Source: Saccharopolyspora thermophila (GTDB lineage: Bacteria > Actinomycetota > Actinomycetes > Mycobacteriales > Pseudonocardiaceae). From it: 64,000 nt of DNA. The first letter of the stretch is position 1. Each line of letters begins with the position of its first letter. This document shows, one piece after another, positions 8,526 through 17,560 of this stretch. A model generated the notes under the pieces. The model was not told where the DNA came from. It worked only from the letters and a program-made list of their open reading frames with translations, and ran no database searches. The stretch spans positions 62,001-126,000 of the forward strand of contig NZ_BMMT01000017.1 in NCBI RefSeq assembly GCF_014646075.1, given 5' to 3'. The position numbers were made by a program, and so were the translations under genes.

Positions 8526-10043
8526 ATGAGTGACGACAACCGGATGCAGGCGCTGCTGAACGACCTGGCGGCGAACCGATCGGCGCCCTTCAGCCCCTCG
8601 GTGTACGAGACGGCGCAGTACCTGCGCGTGTCGGGGCGGCGCGCGGTCGCCAGGAGCCAGATCGGCTACCTGCTGGCGCAACAGCGGCGCGACGGCCTGT
8701 GGGGTGCGGACGGGTTCGAGCTGATCCCCACCCTCAGCGCGATCGCGGGACTCGCCTCGGTACCCGACAGCGGGCCGGAGGTGGCGGATGCGTTGGCGCG
8801 GGCGTCGAGGCAGCTCTGGGAACTCGCCCTCGGCGAAGGCGGCCTGCCGCCGCTGCCCGACACCGTCGCGTCGGAGCTGATCGCGCCCAGCCTCGTCGAG
8901 GCGGCCGGTGACGTCCTGCGTCGGCACTGCCCGGTCGAATCCGACGGCGACGGACCGGTGTTTCCGCAGCCGCCTCGGGCGAGACCGGAATTCTGGGCGT
9001 CGTTGCGCGGCCTCGTCGACCGCGGCGCGAAGATCCCGCAGAAGATCTGGCACTCGCTGGAGGTGTTCCACCCGCTGCCGGCCGAGTTCGCGCGCTCGGT
9101 GTCCCCGGCCCCGGACGGTGCGGTGTGCTGTTCACCGGCCGCCACCGCCGCCTGGGCGTCGGCGGTGGGTCCGGCGGCCGCACGCGGCAGCCTCCCGTAC
9201 CTGGACGAGGTGGAGACCAGGCATTCCGGCGCGATCCCCATGGGCACGTCGATGCCGTACTTCGAACTGCTGTGGATTGTGAACCTGGCGTTGAAGTACT
9301 TCCCGCAGAACCCCGTTCCCCAGGCGCTGTGGGACGAACTGACGAACGCGTTCGGCCAATCCGGCATCGGCGGTGGTCCGGGCCTGCCGCCGGACGGGGA
9401 CGACACCGCCTACGCGCTGCTCGCGTTCGAGAAGTCGGGGAGGCGCACGGATCCCCAGGTGCTGCTGCAGTTCTGGGAGGAGGACCACTTCGTTTCCTAC
9501 GGGGCCGAGCAGACGCCGTCGGAAACGACGAACGCGCACGCGATCGAGTACCTCAACCACGTCGCGGCGCACCGGGGCGACGACGCGTTCGCTCCGGTGG
9601 TGGCATCGTGCGCGGAATGGCTGGTCGCCCAGCAGAAAGCCGATGGCTGCTGGTACGACAAGTGGCACATCTCGCCCTACTACGCCACCGCGGCGTGCGT
9701 GGAAGCGCTCGTGGGTGTTCGGCAGCCGAGCGGGCCGGTGCGCGACGCGATCCGGCTGGCCAGGGACTGGCTGCTCGGTTCGCAGTCGCTGGACGGCGGT
9801 TGGGGCGTCGGCGAGGTGTCGTCGGAGGAGACCGCCTACGGCGTGCTGGCCCTGGACTGCCTGGTCGCGAACGCCCCGGACGGTGACGACGAGGCGGCGA
9901 AGAAGGCGATCACCCTGGCGAAGGGTTTCCTCGCCGGGGCGGAACCGGCGCCGGCGTTGTGGATGGGCAAGGACCTGTACAAGCCGTACCGGCTGGTCAC
10001 CGCGGTCGAACTGTGCGGCCGCGCGGTCGCTTCCCGGTACTGA
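8526..10043 (+). CDS. Class II diterpene cyclase (copalyl-diphosphate-synthase-like)
   Basis: 505 residues; the ATG follows an AGGAGG at 8514-8519. The general-acid motif of class II cyclases, DxDD, is D290-G291-D292-D293 followed by TAYAL. QW-type repeats of the beta-gamma fold are visible: QQRRDGLWG near 57, QQKADGCW near 371 and SQSLDGGWG near 420. No DDxxD motif is present, so it should only protonate and cyclise GGPP to a bicyclic labdane-type diphosphate, leaving the diphosphate for the class I enzyme next door. Length (about 500 residues) matches bacterial enzymes such as Rv3377c. Stereochemistry cannot be read from sequence. Confidence 0.93.
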   Translation: MSDDNRMQALLNDLAANRSAPFSPSVYETAQYLRVSGRRAVARSQIGYLLAQQRRDGLWGADGFELIPTLSAIAGLASVPDSGPEVADALARASRQLWELALGEGGLPPLPDTVASELIAPSLVEAAGDVLRRHCPVESDGDGPVFPQPPRARPEFWASLRGLVDRGAKIPQKIWHSLEVFHPLPAEFARSVSPAPDGAVCCSPAATAAWASAVGPAAARGSLPYLDEVETRHSGAIPMGTSMPYFELLWIVNLALKYFPQNPVPQALWDELTNAFGQSGIGGGPGLPPDGDDTAYALLAFEKSGRRTDPQVLLQFWEEDHFVSYGAEQTPSETTNAHAIEYLNHVAAHRGDDAFAPVVASCAEWLVAQQKADGCWYDKWHISPYYATAACVEALVGVRQPSGPVRDAIRLARDWLLGSQSLDGGWGVGEVSSEETAYGVLALDCLVANAPDGDDEAAKKAITLAKGFLAGAEPAPALWMGKDLYKPYRLVTAVELCGRAVASRY

Positions 10044-10090
10044 CAACGGCGCCCGGGTCTCGACAAGCACGCACAGACGGGAACGCGAGA

Positions 10091-11047
10091 GTGTCTCTGC
10101 TGCCAATCAAGTGCGCGTACGAACGTCGGCGGAATCCGCACGCCGCGGACGCCGAAGCCGACTACCGGTCGCTGATCGCCTCGCTGGGCCTCGCCGACGC
10201 GGACCTGGCCGTGATCTCGGGGCGCTCCCAGATCGTCGGCGCGGCGGCGCTGGTGTACCCCGAGGCGGACCGGCGAACACTGCTGGCCGCCGCCCTGTGG
10301 ACCGCATGCCTGATCGTCAACGACGACCGGTGGGACAACTCGTCCGCGGCCGACGACCGGCTGACTCCGGGCCAGTGGTTCGCCGGTGCCGCGGAGGTCG
10401 TCGACACCTGGCGCACCTCCCCGGTGCGGCGCGACGACGCCTTTTTCGAACTGCTGCGAACCACCATGGTCCTGCTCGATGAGTCGCTGGGTCCCCAGGC
10501 GTCCCAGGAGATCGGTGACGAGATCAAGCGCAGCATCGAGGCGATGAAGTGGGAGGGGGTGTGGAACGAGTTCACCGGCAGGACCTCGCTGGCGAGCTAT
10601 TTGAGCCTCCGGCGCTGCTACTCGACGATGGACGTCCAGATCGTCCTGGACAAGTGGATCAACGGTGGGCGCAGTTTCGCCGCGATCGACGACCACCCGG
10701 TGCGCCGCGCGATCGACGACGTCGTGACCCGGTTCGGCTGCCTGTCGAACGACTACTACTCGTGGAACCGGGAGAAGCGGGCGGTGGACAAGTCGAATTC
10801 GGTGAAGGTGTTGATCGACCACGCCGGTTACGACGAGGAGACGGCCCTGGCGCGCGTCCGCGAGGAGTGCGAGCAGGCGATGGTCGACCTGGACTGCATC
10901 GAGGAATCCATCAAGCGCAGCGCGCATTTCGGTGACCTGGAAGCGGATCTGCTCGATTACGCGGCATGTCACCGACCGTTGATCTACGCGGCTGCCACGT
11001 GGCCGACCGAAACCGATCGCTACCGCTGGCGATCGGGGCGCGGATGA
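10091..11047 (+). CDS. Class I terpene synthase acting on the class II product
   Basis: 318 residues from GTG; upstream frame would overlap the cyclase. A single alpha domain. Metal-binding motifs are intact: DDRWD at 78-82 and NSE triad N220-D221-x2-S224-x3-E228. An Arg 46 residues before the triad (R174) fits the diphosphate sensor, and the C-terminal RY pair is R310-Y311. It should ionise the cyclised diphosphate and form the final hydrocarbon or alcohol. Its stop overlaps the ATG of the next P450 (ATGA), giving translational coupling. A role on a linear prenyl diphosphate is possible but less likely beside a class II cyclase. Confidence 0.92.
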   Translation: MSLLPIKCAYERRRNPHAADAEADYRSLIASLGLADADLAVISGRSQIVGAAALVYPEADRRTLLAAALWTACLIVNDDRWDNSSAADDRLTPGQWFAGAAEVVDTWRTSPVRRDDAFFELLRTTMVLLDESLGPQASQEIGDEIKRSIEAMKWEGVWNEFTGRTSLASYLSLRRCYSTMDVQIVLDKWINGGRSFAAIDDHPVRRAIDDVVTRFGCLSNDYYSWNREKRAVDKSNSVKVLIDHAGYDEETALARVREECEQAMVDLDCIEESIKRSAHFGDLEADLLDYAACHRPLIYAAATWPTETDRYRWRSGRG

Positions 11048-12459
11048 AACAGAGTGCACGGCGCACGAAGGGAAACCCGACAAGAATGACTGCTGCAACC
11101 ACTGCGAAAGTGCCGAAACTGGCCCCCGGGCGCGTTCCCGTGCTCGGGCACCTGCCGCTGCTGCTCCGGTCGCGGTTCGACTTCATCGAGGCCGCGGGGT
11201 CCGTCGGACCCGTGTCCCGGGTGAAGATCGGCCCGAAGACGGCGTACTTCGTGAACAGTTACGAGCTGCTGGCGCAGATGCTGGTCAGCGATGCCGACAA
11301 GTTCATCCGAGGCATCCACTTCAAGAAGATGCGCAACATGGTCGGCAACGGCGTCGTCACCACGTCCGGCGATCTGCACCGTCGGCAGCGGCGGACGATG
11401 CTCCCGTCGTTCAGCCAGCGCAGGCTCGCCCTCCACCTGCCGGTGATGCGCAAGATCATGGCCGAGTTCGTGGACTCGATCCCGGAGGGCACCCCGTACG
11501 ACCTGATGCCGCCGCTGTTGGGCATCGGCTGCGACATCACGTCGTCGACGCTGTTCGGCGAGGACTGCCCGCGGGAGGTCCTGGACCTGGTGCGGGAGGC
11601 CGTTCCGGTCTTCGTCTCCAACGCCGCGATCCACGCGGTCGACGTGACCGGCCTGTACAAGCACCTGCCGACGCGGTCCAACCGGAACTTCCGCCGCCTG
11701 CTGAATGAGTTCAACCAGTACCTGTACTCGGTGATCGACGAGCGGATGCGCAAGGGCGGGCAGGAGGAGGACCTGCTCGGTATGCTGATCCGCGCGACGG
11801 ATCCCGAGACCGGTGAGCGGTTCTCGCGGACCGAGGTGCGTGACCAGGCCGCGACGGTGCTGTTCGCCTCCACCGAGACCACCGCGAACACGGTCAGCTG
11901 GGCCTGCTACGAGTTGGCGCGCCACCCGCGGGTGTTCGCGCAGTGCCGCGCGGAGGTGGACGCGCTCGTCAACGGCGGCGGCGTGGGCGAGATGGAGATC
12001 GGCCGCGACGACCTGCCGACGGTCAAGCGCGTGCTGTTCGAGGCGCTGCGGATGTACCCGTCGTCGTACCTGCTGTCCCGGCAGGCCGCGGAGGACGTCG
12101 TGCTGGGCGGCTATGCCATCCCGGCAGGGGCCACGCTGCTGTACTCGCACTACGGCCAGCAGCGCGACGAGCGCAACTTCAGCCACGCCAACGAGTTCGA
12201 CCCCGACCGCTGGCTGGACAGGAACGGCTCGGAGGTCACCCCGGCGGCGTTCATGCCGTTCGGCCACGGGGCGTACCGGTGCCTGGGGGAGAGCGTCGCG
12301 ACGCTGGAGGCCACCTACTACATCGCGATGATGGTCCACAAGTGGGACTTCCGGTTGGCCGAAACGGCGTCGCCGAGGATGAACGCCACGATCACGCTGT
12401 CCCCGCGCGACCTGAAGCTGGTGTTCACCAAGCGCGACCACGGGAGTGATCAGCAGTGA
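11044..12459 (+). CDS. Cytochrome P450, second of the diterpenoid cluster
   Basis: 471 residues from the ATG that overlaps the terpene synthase stop; an ATG at 11086 with AAGGG about 12 bases upstream is an alternative and gives the more usual P450 N-terminus before PGRVPVLGHL. Motifs: I-helix ASTETT (275-280), ExxR E333-R336, heme Cys413 in FGHGAYRCLG (406-415), again lacking the usual His two residues before Cys. Length and the PGR-P--G start resemble longer bacterial P450s that act on terpenes. Its stop overlaps the GTG of the ferredoxin gene (GTGA), so the two are probably redox partners. Confidence 0.93.
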   Translation: MKQSARRTKGNPTRMTAATTAKVPKLAPGRVPVLGHLPLLLRSRFDFIEAAGSVGPVSRVKIGPKTAYFVNSYELLAQMLVSDADKFIRGIHFKKMRNMVGNGVVTTSGDLHRRQRRTMLPSFSQRRLALHLPVMRKIMAEFVDSIPEGTPYDLMPPLLGIGCDITSSTLFGEDCPREVLDLVREAVPVFVSNAAIHAVDVTGLYKHLPTRSNRNFRRLLNEFNQYLYSVIDERMRKGGQEEDLLGMLIRATDPETGERFSRTEVRDQAATVLFASTETTANTVSWACYELARHPRVFAQCRAEVDALVNGGGVGEMEIGRDDLPTVKRVLFEALRMYPSSYLLSRQAAEDVVLGGYAIPAGATLLYSHYGQQRDERNFSHANEFDPDRWLDRNGSEVTPAAFMPFGHGAYRCLGESVATLEATYYIAMMVHKWDFRLAETASPRMNATITLSPRDLKLVFTKRDHGSDQQ

Positions 12460-12671
12460 GCGGTGTCCGGGTGCAGGTGGACAGGTCGAAGTGCGTGGGT
12501 TCGGGCCAGTGCCTGATCGCCGCGGCGGACTACTTCGACCAGGACCCCGAAGGCTACGTGACGTTGCTCCCGGCGGCCCAGGCGACCGACCTGGACAAGA
12601 ACCCGGACGTCCGAGACGCGGTCGACAAGTGCCCCTCCGGAGCCCTCTCCTGGCGCCACGTGGACGACTGA
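12456..12671 (+). CDS. 3Fe-4S ferredoxin, P450 redox partner
   Basis: 71 residues. Three cluster-ligating cysteines: C13-x5-C19 and C59 followed by Pro, the pattern of actinobacterial 3Fe-4S ferredoxins that feed P450s. GTG start within the overlap with the upstream P450, with GGGAG about nine bases before. Likely donates electrons to the adjacent P450 and perhaps to the divergent one at the other end of the cluster. A ferredoxin reductase is not encoded locally. Confidence 0.93.
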   Translation: MSGVRVQVDRSKCVGSGQCLIAAADYFDQDPEGYVTLLPAAQATDLDKNPDVRDAVDKCPSGALSWRHVDD

Positions 12672-12812
12672 AGGATCAGCTCACTGGCCGATCCACCGGA
12701 GTGCTGGTCCGAGAGCAGGCCGGGAACGCAGACCAGAGCGGGGAGCCGCTGCGACGCGACCACCGCGCCGTAGGGGGGCCCGGGAAATTCGATCCCCCGA
12801 ACAAATAGCGAA

Positions 12813-12849
12813 GAGCCCTGTGTCCGCGCACTCTGCGGACACAGGGCTC
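12813..12849 (-). terminator. 15-bp perfect hairpin terminator
   Basis: GAGCCCTGTGTCCGC pairs perfectly with GCGGACACAGGGCTC across a 7-base loop. It lies ten bases past the tRNA 3' end and on that strand is followed by a T-rich run (TTCGCTATTTGTT). It should stop tRNA transcription and also insulate the diterpenoid operon coming from the other side. Confidence 0.88.
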
Positions 12850-12858
12850 CCAGCTCTG

Positions 12859-12929
12859 AGCGGATGACGGGAATCGAACCCGCGTTCTCAGCTTGGGAAG
12901 CTGATGTTCTACCATTGAACTACATCCGC
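12859..12929 (-). tRNA. tRNA-Gly (anticodon CCC)
   Basis: The minus strand folds as a 71-nt tRNA: acceptor GCGGATG/CATCCGC with U discriminator, D arm TAGTTCAATGGTAGAA, anticodon stem TCAGC/GCTGA with loop TTCCCAA (anticodon CCC), and T arm CGGGTTCGATTCCCG. No CCA is encoded. It reads GGG. It is adjacent and divergent to dcd. Confidence 0.96.
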
Positions 12930-13021
12930 ACCGCTCTGGTGGGCCTTCGCCCCCAGGCGCTGCACAGCTTAACACGGTGGGCGTCGAAGATCGTAGGCGG
13001 GGTTGCCGATACGCTGTCCCT

Positions 13022-13603
13022 GTGTTGCTGAGTGACCGGGACCTGCGCAAAGAGCTCGACGAGGGGCGTCTCGAGATCGATCCGTTCGATGTCGCCATGA
13101 TCCAGCCGTCGAGCATCGACGTCCGGCTGGACCGCTTCTTCCGGGTCTTCGACAACACCCGGTACACCCACATCGATCCTTCGCGGCAGCAGGACGAGCT
13201 GACGTCGTTGGTGGAGACCCCGGACGACGATCCGTTCGTGCTGCACCCGGGGGAGTTCGTACTCGGGTCGACCTTCGAGTCCGTGCGGCTGCCCGACGAC
13301 CTGGCCGGGCGCCTGGAGGGCAAGTCGTCGCTGGGGCGGCTCGGGTTGCTGACACACTCCACCGCCGGGTTCATCGACCCAGGGTTCACCGGTCACATCA
13401 CCCTCGAGCTGTCCAACGTCGCGAACCTACCGATCACGTTGTGGCCGGGCATGAAGATCGGGCAGCTGTGCCTGTTCCGGTTGTCCAGCCCGGCCGACTT
13501 CCCGTACGGGTCGAAGGAGGCCGGTTCGCGGTACCAGGGGCAGCGGGGGCCGACGCCGTCCCGCGCCTACCTGAACTTCAAGCGCACCGACACCCGCCGG
13601 TGA
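13022..13603 (+). CDS. dcd: dCTP deaminase, probably bifunctional DCD-DUT
   Basis: 193 residues from GTG. The active-site region [17 protein letters not shown] then IDPGF (about 101-123) is the dCTP deaminase signature, and [17 protein letters not shown] follows the M. tuberculosis enzyme closely from memory. The Mtb enzyme both deaminates dCTP and hydrolyses dUTP to dUMP, supplying thymidylate synthesis. Soluble homotrimer in the family. Monocistronic by spacing; the tRNA-Gly neighbour is also conserved in mycobacteria. Confidence 0.95.
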   Translation: MLLSDRDLRKELDEGRLEIDPFDVAMIQPSSIDVRLDRFFRVFDNTRYTHIDPSRQQDELTSLVETPDDDPFVLHPGEFVLGSTFESVRLPDDLAGRLEGKSSLGRLGLLTHSTAGFIDPGFTGHITLELSNVANLPITLWPGMKIGQLCLFRLSSPADFPYGSKEAGSRYQGQRGPTPSRAYLNFKRTDTRR

Positions 13604-13816
13604 CCGTCCGCAACCGGCCCGCCACCCTTGTGGATCATGCTTGCATCGGTCGTGGCGCGGTGGTGCCCCGGTGTGGCCACCCGGCCGGAACGGTGAGCTA
13701 GTTCACCCTGAATCGTGTCAGGAAAGTAGGGGTTCAGAACTTACGCTCTCCTCCGCCCGGCGCTCTGGAACGATCCCGCACCGTGGCGGGACGGCGTGCG
13801 GGCGCAGGAGAACGCG

Positions 13817-15226
13817 ATGTCCGCAACTCAGTCGCGTGCCTCGAGCGCTACCACGGAGCACCTCGGGCACGTCGTCATGATCGCCGGCGCTGCGGCGCTC
13901 GGCGGATTCCTCTTCGGCTACGACACCTCCGTCATCAACGGTGGGGTGGACGCGATCCAGGAATACTTCGACGTCGGTCCCGCGCTGACCGGGTTGACCG
14001 TCTCCTCGGCGCTGCTGGGTTCCGCGGTCGGCGCCGGTGTCGCCGGCGGGCTGGCCGACCGGATCGGGCGCATCCGGGTCATGCAGCTGGCCGCCGTGCT
14101 GTTCATCGTCAGCGCCGTCGCCTCGGCCGTGCCGTTCGCGGTCTGGGACCTGGCCATCTGGCGGGTTGTCGGCGGTGTCGCCATCGGCATCGCCTCCGTG
14201 ATCGCACCCGCCTACATCGCCGAGGTCGCGCCCGCGGCGTACCGGGGTCGGTTGGCGTCGTTGCAGCAGTTGGCGATCGTGCTCGGCATCGCGGTGTCGC
14301 AGCTGGTGAACTACGCGCTGGCGGAGGCCGCGGGCGGTAGTGCGTCGGGGATGCTCGGACCGCTGCAGGCGTGGCAGTGGATGCTCGGGGCGGCCGCGGT
14401 CCCCGCGCTGGTCTACCTGGTCGTGGCGTCAACGATCCCCGAGTCGCCGCGGTACCTGGTGGCGGTGGGCAGGCTTGAGCGGGCGCGGGAGATCCTGGCG
14501 CAGGTGGAGTCCGGTGACCCCGACGAGAAAATCACCGAGATCCAGGCCGCGCTGGGCGGCGAGCACAAGCCGCGGTTGAGCGACCTGCGCGGCCGGTTCG
14601 GGGTGCTGCCGATCGTGTGGGCCGGCATGGCCATCGCCGCGTTGCAGCAGTTCGTCGGCATCAACGTGATCTTCTACTACTCGTCGTCACTGTGGCACTC
14701 GGTGGGCATCGACGAGAGCTCCTCCCTGCTGCTGAGCCTGTTCACGTCGATCGTGAACATCGGCGGCACGTTCGTGGCCGTCGCCCTGGTCGACCGGATC
14801 GGCCGCAAGCCGCTGCTGGTGATCGGGTCGATCGGGATGGCCGTGTCGCTGGCCGTCACCGGGTGGGCGTTCGGCTTCGCCGAGGTCGTCGGCGACGAGG
14901 CGCGGCTGCCGTTCCAGTGGGGTGCCGTCGCGCTGGTGTCGGCGAGCGCGTTCGTGCTGTTCTTCGCCGCTTCCTGGGGTGTGGTGATGTGGGTGCTGCT
15001 GGGCGAGATGTTCCCGGTGCGCATCCGGGCCGCGGCGCTGGCCGTGAGCACCGCGACGAACTGGGTCGCGAACTGGCTGGTGACCGTGACGTTCCCGAGC
15101 CTGCGGGACTGGAACCTGCCCGCCACCTACTACATGTACGCGGCGTTCGCGTTGGTCTCGTCGCTGTTCGTGGTGCGGTACCTGACGGAGACCAAGGGCC
15201 GTTCGCTGGAGGAAATGGGCCGCTGA
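13817..15226 (+). CDS. MFS sugar porter family transporter
   Basis: 469 residues, ATG after AGGAG. Twelve predicted helices with sugar porter signatures: GFLFGYDTSVINGG near helix 1, ADRIGRIR in loop 2-3, PESPRYLV after helix 6, QQFVGINVIFYYS in helix 7, DRIGRKPLL in loop 8-9 and ETKGRSLEE at the C-terminus. These mark proton-coupled or facilitated hexose/pentose/polyol uptake in the XylE/GLUT family; substrate unknown. Stands alone, with a long perfect hairpin terminator after it. Confidence 0.93.
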   Translation: MSATQSRASSATTEHLGHVVMIAGAAALGGFLFGYDTSVINGGVDAIQEYFDVGPALTGLTVSSALLGSAVGAGVAGGLADRIGRIRVMQLAAVLFIVSAVASAVPFAVWDLAIWRVVGGVAIGIASVIAPAYIAEVAPAAYRGRLASLQQLAIVLGIAVSQLVNYALAEAAGGSASGMLGPLQAWQWMLGAAAVPALVYLVVASTIPESPRYLVAVGRLERAREILAQVESGDPDEKITEIQAALGGEHKPRLSDLRGRFGVLPIVWAGMAIAALQQFVGINVIFYYSSSLWHSVGIDESSSLLLSLFTSIVNIGGTFVAVALVDRIGRKPLLVIGSIGMAVSLAVTGWAFGFAEVVGDEARLPFQWGAVALVSASAFVLFFAASWGVVMWVLLGEMFPVRIRAAALAVSTATNWVANWLVTVTFPSLRDWNLPATYYMYAAFALVSSLFVVRYLTETKGRSLEEMGR

Positions 15227-15283
15227 CCCGGTCCCGGAAATGGGCCGCCCAAAACTTGGGAACCCCCGTCCGGGGATGAAGTT

Positions 15284-15330
15284 GGGAGCTCGCGAGGGCG
15301 CCTCCGGGGTAGGCGCCCTCGCGAGCTCCC
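15284..15330. terminator. 19-bp perfect bidirectional terminator hairpin
   Basis: The arms at 15284-15302 and 15312-15330 are perfect 19-bp complements (GGGAGCTCGCGAGGGCGCC) around a 9-base loop. It separates the convergent sugar porter and Fe-S reductase genes. No U-tract, as is usual for actinobacterial terminators. Confidence 0.88.
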
Positions 15331-15334
15331 GGTG

Positions 15335-17560
15335 TCAGCTGGTGGTGGAGGCCGGGTCCACCGCGTCCTGGGTCTTCTCGCCTCGCTTGACCGCCGAGAG
15401 GAGCAACTGCGCCACATCGACGACCTCGACCGACTCCGAGGCGACCTTCTCGCTCTGGCGGGCCGTGAGGCCGTCGGAGAGCATCACCTTGCAGAACGGG
15501 CAGCCCGTGGCGATCTTCGTCGGGGCCGTGCCCAGGGCCTCGTCCACGCGCTCGAGATTGATGCGCTTGCCGATGCGCTCCTCCATCCACATGCGGGCAC
15601 CGCCGGCGCCGCAGCACATCGAGCGGTCCGCGTGGCGGGGCATCTCGCGGAACGTCGCTCCGGAGGCGCCGACCAGGTCGCGCGGGGGCGTGTAGACCTT
15701 GTTGTGGCGGCCCAGGTAGCAGGGGTCGTGGTAGGTCACGTCCTCGGCGACCGGGGCGACCGGGATCAGGCGCTTCTCACGAACCAGCCTGTTCAGCAGC
15801 TGGGTGTGGTGCACCACCTCGTAGTCGCCGCCGAGCTGGGAGTACTCGTTGGCCAGGCTGTTGAAGCAGTGCGCGCAGGTCGCCACGATCTTGCGCCTGC
15901 CGCGCTCGCGGCCCTCGAAGACCGTGTTGAGGACCTCGACGTTCTGCTGGGCCAGCATCTGGAAGATGAACTCGTTGCCCGCGCGGCGCGCCGGGTCACC
16001 GGTGCAGGTCTCCTCCGGGCCCAGCACCACGTACTTCACACCCGCCATGTGCAGCAGTTCCGCCACCGCCTGGGTGGTCTTCTTGGCGCGGTCCTCGAAG
16101 GCACCGGCGCAGCCGACCCAGAACAGGTACTCCACGTCGTCGGCCAGCTCGCCGTCGAACACCGGGACCTCGAAGTCGAGGTCCTCGGTCCAGGCCAGCC
16201 GGTCCTTGGCGTTCTGGCCCCACGGGTTGCCCTTGTTCTCCAGGTTCTTGAACATCCCGCCCAGCTCGGTCGGGAAGTTCGACTCGATCATCACCTGGTA
16301 GCGGCGCATGTCGACGATGTGGTCGACGTGCTCGATGTCCACCGGGCACTGCTCCACGCAGGCGCCGCACGAGGTGCACGACCACAGCACGTCGGGGTCG
16401 ATGACGCCCATCTCCTCCGGCCCGCCGATCAGCGGCCGCTCCGCCTCGGCCAGGGCCAGGGCGTCGATCTTGGCCAGCCGCGCCTCGGCGTCGTCACCGG
16501 TGATGCCGACCTCGTCCCCGGCCATGTCCTTGCGGCCCCCGGCCAGCAGGTACGGGGCCTTGGCGTAGGCGTGCTCACGCAGCGAGGTGATCACCAGCTT
16601 CGGCGACAGCGGCTTGCCGGTGTTCCACGCGGGGCACTGGGACTGGCAGCGACCGCACTCGGTGCAGGTGGTGAAGTCCAGCCAGCCCTTCCAGGAGAAG
16701 TCCTCGACCTTGCCCGCGCCGAACACGTCGGTGTCCGGGTCGGCCTCCTCGAAGTCCAGCGGCTTGCCGCCGCTCATCATCGGCTTGAGCGCGCCCAGCG
16801 CCACGCCGCCGTCGGCCTCGCGCTTGAAGTAGATGTTGAAGAACGCGGTGAACCGGTGCCAGGCCACGCCCATCGTGATGTTCGAGGCGATCACGATCAC
16901 CCAGATCATCGCCGACAGCACCTTGAACGTGGCGAACACCGACACCGCTGCGGTGCTGGCGGGCAGGACCGTGCCCAGCGCGTGGCTGATCGGCGCGGAC
17001 CACACCGGGGCGTGGAACAGCCCCGAGGATGTCTTGAACGCGCGCAGGCCCATGATGCCCACGCCCTCGAGCACCACGACGGCCTCGACGAAGTACGCCT
17101 GCCAGAAGTTCGAGCCCGCGAACCGCGACACCCGCCCGGCCCGGCGCGGGTGGTTGAGCTGGCGCACCCCGATCAGCCACAGGCCGCCCAGGATGGTGCC
17201 CAGGCCGAGGATCTCCACCAGTACGTTCCACGGGCCGAACCCGCTGATCCACGGGAACCCGAACGCGGGGTCGAAGACCTCGAAGTACGCCTCCAGCACG
17301 GTCAGGCTCAGGCCGCCGAAGCCGACCATCACCAGCCAGTGCGCCACACCCACGTGGCCCCACTTCAGCATCCGGGTGTGGCCGAGGACCTCCCTGACCA
17401 TGTTCCCGAAACGGGCGCCGAACGGGCCTTTCCGGGTCGGGTCCGGTTGTCCGAGCCGGATGGACGACACCATCCGCCGGACCGTCCTGACGACCATCAC
17501 CACCGCGACCGCCGTCACGGCGAGACAGATCAGGCCCAGGACGAGCTGCAGGGCACCCAT
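15335..17560 (-). CDS. Membrane-bound Fe-S oxidoreductase (HdrD/GlpC-like, Rv0338c type)
   Basis: 741 residues; the ATG follows AGGAGG. N-terminal half has about five or six transmembrane helices (5-25, 70-90, 112-133, 155-175, 205-230). Two 4Fe-4S ferredoxin motifs follow: C299-x2-C302-x2-C305-x3-C309 and C395-x2-C398-x2-C401-x3-C405. The C-terminal half has CCG-domain motifs (WVGCAG, HDPCYLGRHN, MCCGAGG, CPFC), as in heterodisulfide reductase and glycolate/glycerol-phosphate dehydrogenase subunits. Mtb Rv0338c has the same layout and is reported as essential; donor and acceptor are unknown. Probably moves electrons between a cytosolic donor and the quinone pool. Confidence 0.92.
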   Translation of the reverse strand: MGALQLVLGLICLAVTAVAVVMVVRTVRRMVSSIRLGQPDPTRKGPFGARFGNMVREVLGHTRMLKWGHVGVAHWLVMVGFGGLSLTVLEAYFEVFDPAFGFPWISGFGPWNVLVEILGLGTILGGLWLIGVRQLNHPRRAGRVSRFAGSNFWQAYFVEAVVVLEGVGIMGLRAFKTSSGLFHAPVWSAPISHALGTVLPASTAAVSVFATFKVLSAMIWVIVIASNITMGVAWHRFTAFFNIYFKREADGGVALGALKPMMSGGKPLDFEEADPDTDVFGAGKVEDFSWKGWLDFTTCTECGRCQSQCPAWNTGKPLSPKLVITSLREHAYAKAPYLLAGGRKDMAGDEVGITGDDAEARLAKIDALALAEAERPLIGGPEEMGVIDPDVLWSCTSCGACVEQCPVDIEHVDHIVDMRRYQVMIESNFPTELGGMFKNLENKGNPWGQNAKDRLAWTEDLDFEVPVFDGELADDVEYLFWVGCAGAFEDRAKKTTQAVAELLHMAGVKYVVLGPEETCTGDPARRAGNEFIFQMLAQQNVEVLNTVFEGRERGRRKIVATCAHCFNSLANEYSQLGGDYEVVHHTQLLNRLVREKRLIPVAPVAEDVTYHDPCYLGRHNKVYTPPRDLVGASGATFREMPRHADRSMCCGAGGARMWMEERIGKRINLERVDEALGTAPTKIATGCPFCKVMLSDGLTARQSEKVASESVEVVDVAQLLLSAVKRGEKTQDAVDPASTTS

